A stretch of 64,000 nt of DNA, taken from NCBI RefSeq assembly GCF_019396385.1, contig NZ_JAHKRN010000023.1, forward strand, positions 62,001-126,000, in the 5' to 3' direction. Positions 16,425 to 24,111 of the stretch are shown here, one piece after another. Origin of the DNA: Nonomuraea harbinensis (GTDB lineage: Bacteria; Actinomycetota; Actinomycetes; Streptosporangiales; Streptosporangiaceae). The notes below the pieces were generated by a model. The model was given only the letters and a program-made list of their open reading frames with translations, was not told the DNA's origin and ran no database searches. Within the stretch, counting starts at the first letter, position 1, and every line of letters starts with the position of its first letter. A program made the position numbers and the translations under genes.

Positions 16425-17821
16425 GGCGCCCGCTCGACGCCGACCACGCGGGTGCCGGTGAAGAACCGGATGGTCTCCGCCGTGCCCTCGTCCACCAGCC
16501 CGGACAGCCCCCACGCCGGTCGCGGCGTGAACAGGTGCAGGCTCAGCACGCTGGACCCGTTGACCTTGACCTCGCCGGCGCGCACCCGCCGGGCGACGTC
16601 CAGCGCCCGTTCCTCGTCGGCGCCGACGACATACCCTTCGAGCCCGTACGGTGTCGCGTTGGCCAGCGCGACCGCCTCCTCCTCGGTGTCGTAGGGCACC
16701 ACGGCGGCGACCGGCCCGAAGATCTCGTCGGCCAGGTCGGCTCCGGTGATGAGAGCGGGCGCCAGGTAGTTGCCCTTGCCGGGCATGTCACCGTACGAGA
16801 TGGCCTGTCCTCCGGCGTTCTCCGTCGCGTCCCGTACCCGCCGGAGGTGGGCGGAGTGGACGAGCGGGCCGTACTCGGTCTCCGGATCGAGCGGGTCGCC
16901 GGCGCGCAGCGCGGCGAGCCGCTCGCCCACGGCCGCCACCAGCTCGGGCAGGCGCGGGCGGGGCACGATCAGCCGGCCCAGCGCCCGGCACCACTGGCCG
17001 TTGAGCGAGGTGAGCAGCTCGGCGGCGGACGCGGCGGCGGCGCCGGTGCCGGCGTCGGGCAGCACCACGAGCGGGTTGTTGCCGCCGAGCTCCAGCTGGG
17101 CGGGCCGGAGCGCGCTCGCGCAGGCGGCGGCGACGGCGCGGCCGCCGGCCAGGCCGCCGGTGAAGGAGACGGCGCGGATCCGCGGGTCCGCGGCCAGCAG
17201 GGCTCCGGTGCGGGCGTCGCCCATGACGAGCTGGAAGACGCCGGGCGGCAGTATCTCGCCGAGGACCTCGGCCAGCACCCGGGTGCCGTAGGGGGCGTAC
17301 TCGCTGACCTTGAGCACGACGGGGCACCCCGCCGCCAGCGCGCTCGCGGCCTTGTGGGCGGCCATCGGGGCGGGCGCGTTCCACGGCACCAGGCACAGGG
17401 CGGGGCCCCAGGGCAGGCGGTGCACCTCGACCCCGTCACGGTCGGCGCGCAGCAGCCCTTGCCTGATCTGGGCGGCGGCCAGCGCGAACGCGCCGTGCAC
17501 GATCAGCCCGAGCCCGGTGGTCTGCCGGATCGGCACGCCGGTGGCGAAGGACTCCAGGGCGGTGATCTCGCCGGTCCGGTCCCGCAGCGCGGCCGAGGCG
17601 GCGTCGAGCAGGTCGGCCCGCCGCTCGGCGGGGGTGCCCGCCCAGGCGGCGGCCACCCGGTCGGCGGCCGCGAGCGCCGCCTCGGCGCGCGCGCCGGAGG
17701 AGCCGAGGGCGCGGGCGGCGGGCTCGCCGGTGGCGGGGTTCTCCAGGTCGAAGCCGAGGTCCTCGGTGCAGCGGGCCCAGCGGCCGTCGACGAGGTCGGC
17801 GGTCTCCGGCAGCTCGATCAT
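16421..17821 (-). CDS. Aldehyde dehydrogenase (second of two)
   Basis: A 466-residue aldehyde dehydrogenase, clearly divergent from the copy at 13.7 kb. The active-site Glu lies in LELGGNNP and the Cys in NGQWCRALGR; VPWNAPAPMAAHK forms the cofactor site. ATG 17821 overlaps the upstream stop as ATGA. The C-terminal family motif PFGG is replaced by a TPRPAWGLSG segment, so its substrate pocket and oligomer contacts probably differ from the other copy. It belongs to the operon starting at 20346. Confidence 0.9.
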   Translation of the reverse strand: MIELPETADLVDGRWARCTEDLGFDLENPATGEPAARALGSSGARAEAALAAADRVAAAWAGTPAERRADLLDAASAALRDRTGEITALESFATGVPIRQTTGLGLIVHGAFALAAAQIRQGLLRADRDGVEVHRLPWGPALCLVPWNAPAPMAAHKAASALAAGCPVVLKVSEYAPYGTRVLAEVLGEILPPGVFQLVMGDARTGALLAADPRIRAVSFTGGLAGGRAVAAACASALRPAQLELGGNNPLVVLPDAGTGAAAASAAELLTSLNGQWCRALGRLIVPRPRLPELVAAVGERLAALRAGDPLDPETEYGPLVHSAHLRRVRDATENAGGQAISYGDMPGKGNYLAPALITGADLADEIFGPVAAVVPYDTEEEAVALANATPYGLEGYVVGADEERALDVARRVRAGEVKVNGSSVLSLHLFTPRPAWGLSGLVDEGTAETIRFFTGTRVVGVERAP

Positions 17822-19095
17822 GGCCGCTCCGCGGTGGCGAACAGCGCGTTCTCCTGCGCCTGGGTCACCAGCTGGGCGACCTCCAGCCTGCCGCGTTCGG
17901 CCGGGAACGTCATGACCAGCCCCATCGCCAGGTCGCGCAGCGCCCGGCCGGCCGTGCCGCCCATCATGGCGCCGGAGGTGCCCGAGGCCTTGAACGCGCC
18001 GAGCGCCACCTGGAAGCAGGCCTCGGTGACCGACCCCTTGCCCATCCGCCACTGGCGGAAGACCTCGGGCTTGGGCCGCAGCGGCGGCTCGGAGGTCTCC
18101 AGCAGCAGCTGGCGGCGCAGCCACAGGTAGGCGGTCTCCAGCTGGACGGTCATCTCTCCGATGAGCTGCTGGTGCATGGGCGAGGAGGCGATCGGCCGGC
18201 CGGTGTCGGCGAAGGTCTTGCGGGTGAGCTGCTCGACGGTGACGTCGTAGACGTTCTGCGCGCAGCCGGTGTAGACGGCGGCGATGGCGAGCTGGTTGCC
18301 GACGAAGCTGCCGCGGCTCATCCTGAGCATCCGGGTGAACGCCCCCGGCACGGTCAGCGCCTCGTCCTCGGGGACGAACACCCGCTCCAGCCTGATGCCG
18401 TTGTTGGCGGTGGCCCGCATGCCGAGCCCGTCCCACGGCGCGCGGGTGGAGACGCCCGCCGCGTCGCGCGGCACCAGGAACGTGACCAGGCCCTCGGCGG
18501 TGTCGTGGCCCTCCAGCTTGGCCGTGGTCAGGTAGTAGTCGGCGACGCCGGTGGCGCAGCCGAACGACTTCTCGCCGTCCAGCAGCCAGCCGCCGTCGGT
18601 GCGGCGCGCGGTGGTGGCGATGGTGATGTTGGCGGTGGAGCTCTTGACCGACTCGGAGGCGAAGTTGGCCAGCCAGACGCCGGAGGCCATCCTGGTCAGC
18701 ACCTTCTCGGCGAACGCCCGTACGGCGGGGATCTCGCCGTCGTCGAACAGGCCGGCCTCGATCGCCTCCAGCGGCAGCAGGCCGCGGGAGGCGCTGGTGT
18801 TGTGGAAGAAGTAGGCCAGGGCGGTGGACGGGCAGGCGGTGCCCATCGCGAACGTCGCGGCGGCGAGGTCGCGCAGCGTGCCGCCGAGCCCGCCGTACTT
18901 CTCCGGCACCACGAGGCCGAGCAGCCCGGCGTCGCGCAGCAGCGCGACGTGCTCGATCGGGAAGCGGGCCTCCTCGTCGGCCTTGACGGCGGCGGCGCGC
19001 AGCGCGGGCAGCACGGCTTCGACGCGTTCCGCGCGGGCGCGTTCGGCCTCGGTCATGTCGTCGACGAGCCGTTCACCGGTCAGATCGTGGGTCAC
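17818..19095 (-). CDS. Acyl-CoA dehydrogenase-fold flavoenzyme, probably a two-component monooxygenase
   Basis: A 425-residue protein with the acyl-CoA dehydrogenase layout: N-terminal helices with LGLVVPEKYGGLGG, a middle beta domain with DGEKSFGCATG, and a C-terminal helical domain. GTG 19095 follows GGGGAG. Because the gene directly upstream encodes a flavin reductase domain, it is likely a class D flavin monooxygenase of the HpaB/DszC type, supplied with reduced flavin, instead of a true acyl-CoA dehydrogenase. It would hydroxylate or oxidatively cleave a substrate of the pathway. A genuine dehydrogenase remains possible. Confidence 0.8.
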   Translation of the reverse strand: MTHDLTGERLVDDMTEAERARAERVEAVLPALRAAAVKADEEARFPIEHVALLRDAGLLGLVVPEKYGGLGGTLRDLAAATFAMGTACPSTALAYFFHNTSASRGLLPLEAIEAGLFDDGEIPAVRAFAEKVLTRMASGVWLANFASESVKSSTANITIATTARRTDGGWLLDGEKSFGCATGVADYYLTTAKLEGHDTAEGLVTFLVPRDAAGVSTRAPWDGLGMRATANNGIRLERVFVPEDEALTVPGAFTRMLRMSRGSFVGNQLAIAAVYTGCAQNVYDVTVEQLTRKTFADTGRPIASSPMHQQLIGEMTVQLETAYLWLRRQLLLETSEPPLRPKPEVFRQWRMGKGSVTEACFQVALGAFKASGTSGAMMGGTAGRALRDLAMGLVMTFPAERGRLEVAQLVTQAQENALFATAERP

Positions 19096-19104
19096 GTTCT
19101 CCCC

Positions 19105-20346
19105 TTAGTTGGCGAATCTGTAGGTGCGTCCGGGCAGCACGGACCCCCAGGTGCTCTCCAGCTCGGCGGCGCTGGCGACCAGCACCGACCGGTCGACGGC
19201 GCTGTCGACGTCGAGCTGGCCGGCCAGGAACAGCACGTCCTCGGCGGGCAGCGCGCCGTCGAGGCCGCCCAGCGTGGTGTCGAAGTGGCGCACCCCGCTC
19301 TTCATCGCGACCAGCGCGTTGACCAGGCCGATGCCGTGGCGTTCGCGCAGGCCGATGCGGACGGTGGCCTGTCGTGCGGCGGCTGCGGCGTCCTGGAGCA
19401 GGCCGCGGACGCGGACCGGGGTCGCGGGGACGGCGCCCTCTTCCAGCCCGATCTCGTCGCAGCCGAGCTCGGCCAGCCGGGCGACGGTGGCCATGACCTG
19501 TTCGGCGCGGTCCGAGGCGAAGGCCTCGGGGACGTGCCCGACGGTGGTCAGTCCGGCGCGGCGGGCGGCCTCCAGGACGCGGGCGGCCGGTCCGGGTTCC
19601 GCGGCGGTGAACTCGGCCACCCCCGCTCCGGCCGAGGCCACGGCCCGCACCTGGGCGGGTTCGGTGATCAGGGCCGAGGCGGTGGCCGGGTCGAGGTCCC
19701 GCGCGAACGCGTACGGATCGAACTCGTACGGGTCGAACAGGCGTACGCGGCTGCCGGCGGCGCGCAGCGCGCGGGCGATGCCGGCCAGCCGGGCGCCGGT
19801 GAAGCCGCGGGCGCGCAGCACGGCGAGCAGCCCGGTGTCGGCCACGCCGATGTGGTCGGGCAGCGGGTCGGCGAGCTGGCCCCAGGCGCGCGAGTGGAAC
19901 AGCACCGGCGCCACCCGGCGCGGGGTGGCGCTCGTGAGCACCTCGCCGACGAAGATCGTGTGGTCTCCTCCCGGGTACGCGTGCGCGACCCGGCAGTCGA
20001 GCCAGGCGACGGAGTCGGCGAGCACGGGGGAGCCGCTCGGGCCCGGGGTCCAGGCGGTGCCGGCGAACCTGTCGGCGGCGGGCTCCTGGCCGGCGAACCT
20101 GCGGCCGATCGCGACCTGGTCCTTGCCGAGCACGCTGACGGCGAAGAAGCCGTGCTCGGTCACCAGCCGGTGGGTCCTGGTGCCGCGTGCCAGGCAGATG
20201 AGCACCATCGGCGGGTCGAGGCTCACGCTCGCGAAGGAGCTGGCGGTCATGCCGTGCCAGGCGCCCGCGGCCCCGGTGGTCACGACGACCACGCCACTCG
20301 GCCACTGCGCCATGGCCGCGCGGAAGGACTCGCCGTCTGCAGTCAC
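19105..20346 (-). CDS. Flavin reductase fused to an HMG-CoA lyase-like TIM barrel
   Basis: A 413-residue protein with two parts. Residues 1-160 are a flavin reductase domain (MAQWPSGVVVVTTG, GMTASSFASVSLDPP). From about 165 to the end it follows a DRE-TIM metallolyase barrel: GLVNALVAMKSGVRHFDTTL, then GLDG and AEDVLFLAGQLDVDSAVD, matching the HMG-CoA lyase C-terminal half. The lyase's DGLQ motif is absent, its His-x-His metal site reads RERH and the catalytic cysteine loop GLGGC reads GLDGA, so the barrel is probably not a working lyase. GTG 20346 has GGAGA upstream. It heads the second operon and should supply reduced flavin to the next gene. Confidence 0.8.
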   Translation of the reverse strand: MTADGESFRAAMAQWPSGVVVVTTGAAGAWHGMTASSFASVSLDPPMVLICLARGTRTHRLVTEHGFFAVSVLGKDQVAIGRRFAGQEPAADRFAGTAWTPGPSGSPVLADSVAWLDCRVAHAYPGGDHTIFVGEVLTSATPRRVAPVLFHSRAWGQLADPLPDHIGVADTGLLAVLRARGFTGARLAGIARALRAAGSRVRLFDPYEFDPYAFARDLDPATASALITEPAQVRAVASAGAGVAEFTAAEPGPAARVLEAARRAGLTTVGHVPEAFASDRAEQVMATVARLAELGCDEIGLEEGAVPATPVRVRGLLQDAAAAARQATVRIGLRERHGIGLVNALVAMKSGVRHFDTTLGGLDGALPAEDVLFLAGQLDVDSAVDRSVLVASAAELESTWGSVLPGRTYRFAN

Positions 20347-20358
20347 CGGTCTCCATAT

Positions 20359-20384
20359 GTTCCATTGATGGAAACAGTGTCACG
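20359..20384. promoter_or_regulatory. IclR-type operator region 5
   Basis: GGAAACAGTGT at 20370-20380 repeats operator 2 exactly but the second arm is degenerate (GTCACG). Overlapping it, GTTCCATTGATGGAAAC at 20359-20375 forms a second palindrome (TTCCAT-TG-ATGGAA). On the minus strand GTGACA and CATATG flank it at 18-bp spacing and could be the promoter of the operon starting at 20346. Confidence 0.55.
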
Positions 20385-20425
20385 CTGAAGGTAACGAACG
20401 GCCATTTTCGTGTCAATGTGACGGC

Positions 20426-20442
20426 GTTTCCCCAAGGGAAAT
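20426..20442. promoter_or_regulatory. Palindrome TTTCCC-CAA-GGGAAA ahead of the IclR gene
   Basis: A perfect 15-base inverted repeat (20427-20441), made of the same GTTTCC/GGAAA half-sites in the reverse arrangement, 36 bp before the regulator start. It is a likely autoregulatory site of the IclR protein. Confidence 0.5.
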
Positions 20443-20477
20443 AGACTGGACGTGTCGTCGATCTACGAGGGGGTCAG

Positions 20478-21266
20478 GTGCACGCCCAGGCCGAGTCGGA
20501 GAACCAGAGCCGTTCCATCGCCGCGGTGGAGCGCGCCATGGACGTTCTGCTGCTGTTCGGCCGGAGCACGCGCCCTGACCTGGGAGTCACCGAGATCGCC
20601 ACCGAGCTCGACCTGACCAAGGCGGCGGTCCACCGCATCCTCACCGCGCTGCGCAACCGCGACCTCATCGCCGTCGACCCGGTCACCAGGCGCTACTCGC
20701 TGGGCCACGCCGCCATCGCGCTCGGCCGGGCCTACCTGGCGCGCACCGACCTGCGGGCGATGGCCGGTCCCGAGCTGCGCCGGCTGTCGGCCCAGTCGGG
20801 CGAGACCGCCACCCTGTCGGTGCGGCGCGGCGACACCCGCCTCTACGTCGAGCAGGTCGTGCCCGACCATGACCTGCGCATGGAGGTCTCGCTGGGCATC
20901 CCCTACCCGCTGCACGCGGGCAGTTCCTCCAAGGCCATCCTGGCGTTCCTGCGCGAGGAGGAGATCGAGGGTTTCCTGTCCAGGCACCAGCTCACCGCGC
21001 TCACCGGCAGGACGATCACGGACGCCGTCAGGCTGCGGGCCGAGCTGGCGGCGATCCGGCGGCGTGGCTACGCCTCCTCGCTCGGGGAACGCCTGGAGGG
21101 CGCGGCGTCGATCGCCGCCCCCGTCTTCGACCACGACGGGCTGGTGATCGCCGCGGTCAGCGTCGCGGGGCCGAGCAGCCGCTTCAAGCCGCGCATGCAG
21201 GAGCAGGCGCCCCTCGTCGTGGAGTCGGCGTCCCGGCTGTCGGCCCAGCTCGGCCACTCCGGCTGA
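20478..21266 (+). CDS. IclR-family transcriptional regulator, probable regulator of the catabolic block
   Basis: A 262-residue protein with the N-terminal winged helix (about 14-75: AVERAMDVLLLF, LTKAAVHRILTALRNRDLI) and the C-terminal IclR effector domain (SLGIPYPLHAGSSSKAIL, GYASSLGERLEGAASIAAPVF). GTG 20478 follows GAGGGGG. It is divergent from the flavin-reductase operon and shares its operator region. E. coli IclR binds TGGAAAT-N-ATTTCCA, close to the GGAAAC-N3-GTTTCC sites found across 4.4-20.4 kb, so it is the natural candidate regulator. Most IclR proteins on catabolic genes respond to a pathway intermediate; whether it represses or activates is unknown. Confidence 0.92.
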   Translation: MHAQAESENQSRSIAAVERAMDVLLLFGRSTRPDLGVTEIATELDLTKAAVHRILTALRNRDLIAVDPVTRRYSLGHAAIALGRAYLARTDLRAMAGPELRRLSAQSGETATLSVRRGDTRLYVEQVVPDHDLRMEVSLGIPYPLHAGSSSKAILAFLREEEIEGFLSRHQLTALTGRTITDAVRLRAELAAIRRRGYASSLGERLEGAASIAAPVFDHDGLVIAAVSVAGPSSRFKPRMQEQAPLVVESASRLSAQLGHSG

Positions 21267-21335
21267 GCGCCCTCCCACGTGCAAGGCGCCGCCGCCGGGG
21301 TAGATGCTCTGATGCCGGAGGGGGAAAGGGGTGTC

Positions 21336-22568
21336 ATGCGGAGTGACGGCGAGCTCATGCTGGGCGGCCTGCTGCGCAACAGCCACACCGCCTCCTTCGA
21401 GGACATCGTCCCGCTGCTCAACGAGCACGCCCCCATGGCGGGCTTCAGCAACCCCATGGTCTACGTCTCCGACCTGCAGCAGAAGTACCTGGTGCCGCTG
21501 CCGAACCAGTTCAGCGCCGGGGGCGAGCCGCTCACGCGGCTGAACATCGACACCACGATCGCCGGTCGCGCGTTCCGCAACGTCGAGCTGGTGCACGCCC
21601 GGCCCGACGAGGACCTCCCGCCCTGCGAGCAGGAGGACGGGCTGCGCCTGTGGTCGCCGCTCCTGGACGGCACGGAGCGGGTCGGCGTGGTGGGCGGCAT
21701 CACGCAACGGGTCGACGAGGTCATCGAGTGGCGGTTCAAGCGCCTGTCGACGCTGCTGTCGCTGCTGGTGGTGAGCAAACGCCAGACCAGCGACACCTAC
21801 TCGCGGATGGTGCGCGAGAAGCCGATGACGCTGTCGGCCGAGGTGCTGCACAACCTGCTGCCGAACGGCAGCTTCGCCAACGACGAAGTGGTGATCGCCG
21901 CCGCGCTGGAGCCCGCCTACCAGGTGGGGGGTGACGTGTTCGAGTACGGCATCGAGGACGACCAGCTGCACGTGTCGATCTTCGACGCGATGGGGCACGA
22001 TCTGGCGTCCGGGCTGACGGCGAGCATCGCGGTCGGCTCCTGCCGCAGCAACCGGCTCAAAGGCGCCGGCCTGGTGGCGATCAGCGAGGCCATCGACGAG
22101 GCGATCGCCCAGCACTTCCAGCTGAGCCGGTTCGCCACCGGCATCATCGCCAACCTCGACATGTCGACGGGAACGCTGTCCTGGGTGAACCGCGGCCACC
22201 ACCCGGCGCTGGTGGTCCGCAACGGCAAGCTGGCCGCCACCCTGGGAAGCGCCAAGCCCGCGCCGCCGATGGGCTTCAGGCTGGGCCGGCGCGCCGAGGT
22301 GGAGCACTACCAGCTCCACGCCGGCGACCGGCTGCTCTTCTACACCGACGGCATCGTCGAGGCGCGCAGCCCCGAGGGGGAGCCGTTCGGGCTGGAGCGG
22401 TTCATCGACTACATCGTCCGCAGGGAGGCCGACGGCCTGCCGGCGCCGGAGACGCTGCGCCGGCTCATCCAGTCGATCATGCGCTACCAGCGCGGCCGGC
22501 TGCAGGACGACGCGACCGTGCTGACGGTCGAGTGGATGTCCGGCAGACGCCCGGGCGTCACGCTCTAA
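21336..22568 (+). CDS. SpoIIE/PP2C-type serine phosphatase with N-terminal sensory domain
   Basis: A 410-residue protein. The C-terminal half is a PPM/SpoIIE phosphatase: YQVGGDVFEYG, FDAMGHDLASG, LFYTDGIVEAR and RLQDDATVLTVEW place the metal-binding aspartates. The N-terminal 150 residues look like a GAF-type sensor. ATG 21336 follows AAAGGGG and is preferred over an earlier in-frame ATG. Such proteins usually dephosphorylate an anti-anti-sigma factor in a partner-switch system, but no partner is encoded nearby. It overlaps the decayed permease gene by 4 bp at its end. Confidence 0.88.
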   Translation: MRSDGELMLGGLLRNSHTASFEDIVPLLNEHAPMAGFSNPMVYVSDLQQKYLVPLPNQFSAGGEPLTRLNIDTTIAGRAFRNVELVHARPDEDLPPCEQEDGLRLWSPLLDGTERVGVVGGITQRVDEVIEWRFKRLSTLLSLLVVSKRQTSDTYSRMVREKPMTLSAEVLHNLLPNGSFANDEVVIAAALEPAYQVGGDVFEYGIEDDQLHVSIFDAMGHDLASGLTASIAVGSCRSNRLKGAGLVAISEAIDEAIAQHFQLSRFATGIIANLDMSTGTLSWVNRGHHPALVVRNGKLAATLGSAKPAPPMGFRLGRRAEVEHYQLHAGDRLLFYTDGIVEARSPEGEPFGLERFIDYIVRREADGLPAPETLRRLIQSIMRYQRGRLQDDATVLTVEWMSGRRPGVTL

Positions 22569-23850
22569 GACACCGCTGCACCCGGCCGGCCTTTCCTGCG
22601 GTAGGCGGTGATCGCCACCCCGACGGCGAGGGCGGCATATCCGCACGTCACGGTCAAACCTGCCCATGGCGGGACCGGGTAATAGCCGCCGAGCAGTGAC
22701 CGGTCCACATCCACATGCGCGAACGTGGCGACGCTCTGCGTGATCGCGAACCCGGCGGCAAGGGTGACCGCCAGAAGCCATGGCGCCAGACCGGCGGTGG
22801 CCAGCAGCTAGGGCACGACGACCAGCGCGACGGCCAGTCCGACGGCGGCGACGCCCCGTTCGACCAGCGCGGCCAGGCCCAGAGCCAGCACGGCGGCGGC
22901 CGCGGTCAGCGCCGCAAAGCCGACGATCACCCGCACCTCGGTACCCAGGGTGATCGGCTGGATCGGGTTCTGATGGGCGCGCAACACCGCCAGGCCGGCG
23001 GGGACCACGACTCCCGAGGCCACCAGCCCCGCCACGAACGCGACCGCACCGACCACCGCGGCCTCGGCCGCCAGCCGCCGCGCCGGCAGGCCGATTCTCC
23101 CGCGCCGGTGGTCCGCCGTGAAGAACGTCACCGCCGCCACGAGTACCGGGATCAGCCCCGAGGCCCCGCCGATCAGCAAGAGGTCGGCGCGCATACCGCC
23201 CTCCACCGTGGCGGGCCCGATGGCACCGCCACCGGTCACGATGAGCTTGCCGCCGGACTCCACGACCCCGCCCGGGTGATGCGGGGTCCTGCCGTCGGAC
23301 TCCAGGACGGCGCCGGCGTCGTCGTGCCGCCACGATCCGTTCGCGCCCTGCGGCGTGATCTGGTCGAAGGTGGCGGTCGCCTGGGCGAAGGCTTTCGCCA
23401 TGTCCCACAGAACGCCTGGTGAGGTGACGAACAGCCCGATCTCGACCGTCTCCGGCAGCCCGGTCAGCTTGACCGTGCCGACCTCGGTCCACGTCCTGCC
23501 GTCGTCCGACTCGTAGCCGCTGATGGTGTCGCCCGACCTGGTCAGCCCGCAGCCACCGCGGGCCGTTGCGGGGACCGCCGGGCATGTCGTGGACGTAGTT
23601 GTACTGCATCCGCACGCCGTGGTCTCCGGTGAGCATGACGGCGGCGTACGGTGTGCCTCGCTGGAGGCTCTGCCTGACGAGGAGCCCGGCCTTGGCCCAC
23701 GGCACCACTCCTTCCTGGACGTTGCGGACCCCGAGTTCGGCGTCCGGCAGCCGGATCTGCCCGGTCATGTCCGCCACCCGGGCGGTGATGCCGCCGTTCC
23801 CCTTCCGACGGTTGTACGCGGCACCGGGTTCCGGCCGGGCCGCAGCGGCT
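22565..23850 (-). pseudogene. Decayed ABC-transporter permease with concanavalin-like (DUF1349-type) ectodomain
   Basis: Translation of this strand gives an ectodomain (GVVPWAKAGLLVRQSLQRG, HGVRMQYNYVHD, WTEVGTVKLTGLPETVEIGL) followed by membrane segments (LRADLLLIGGASGLIPVLVA, TADHRRGRIGLPARR, TLAAGFAITQSVATFAHV). The pattern matches actinobacterial ABC permeases with a large external domain. It is broken twice: one extra base near 23545-23548 shifts the frame after PRWLR, and an in-frame TAG lies at 22808-22810 with readable sequence continuing to a stop at 22565-22567. No intact start was found. The exact left boundary is approximate. Confidence 0.75.
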
Positions 23851-23954
23851 GCGACCTGGCCGGAACCTGGGCTCTGGCATCGTTGACCCATGGCACCTCG
23901 ACCCGGTGGCCGGCTCGGCTGCCCCACCCGCACGACGACCGCCGGTGCGCGGCG

Positions 23955-24095
23955 GTGAGGGTTCTCCTCGTCGAGGACTTCGAGGTCCTCGCCCGCGACC
24001 TGCCCGGCGTCCATGGGGACGAGATCTGCCGGCGACTCGCCCAGGGCCGCTGCCGGACCCGGGTGCTCATGCTCCGGATCGACCACCCCGCCTGA
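23955..24095 (+). pseudogene. Internally deleted response-regulator remnant
   Basis: A 46-codon reading frame from GTG 23955 begins VRVLLVEDFEVLARD, the start of a receiver domain, and jumps directly to LPGVHGDEICRRL and RTRVLML, which normally lie 40-50 residues later. So the middle of the receiver and the whole DNA-binding domain are missing. It stands next to the decayed permease; together they suggest a lost ABC/two-component locus. Confidence 0.65.
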
Positions 24096-24111
24096 CCCTC
24101 GGGACGGCCGG

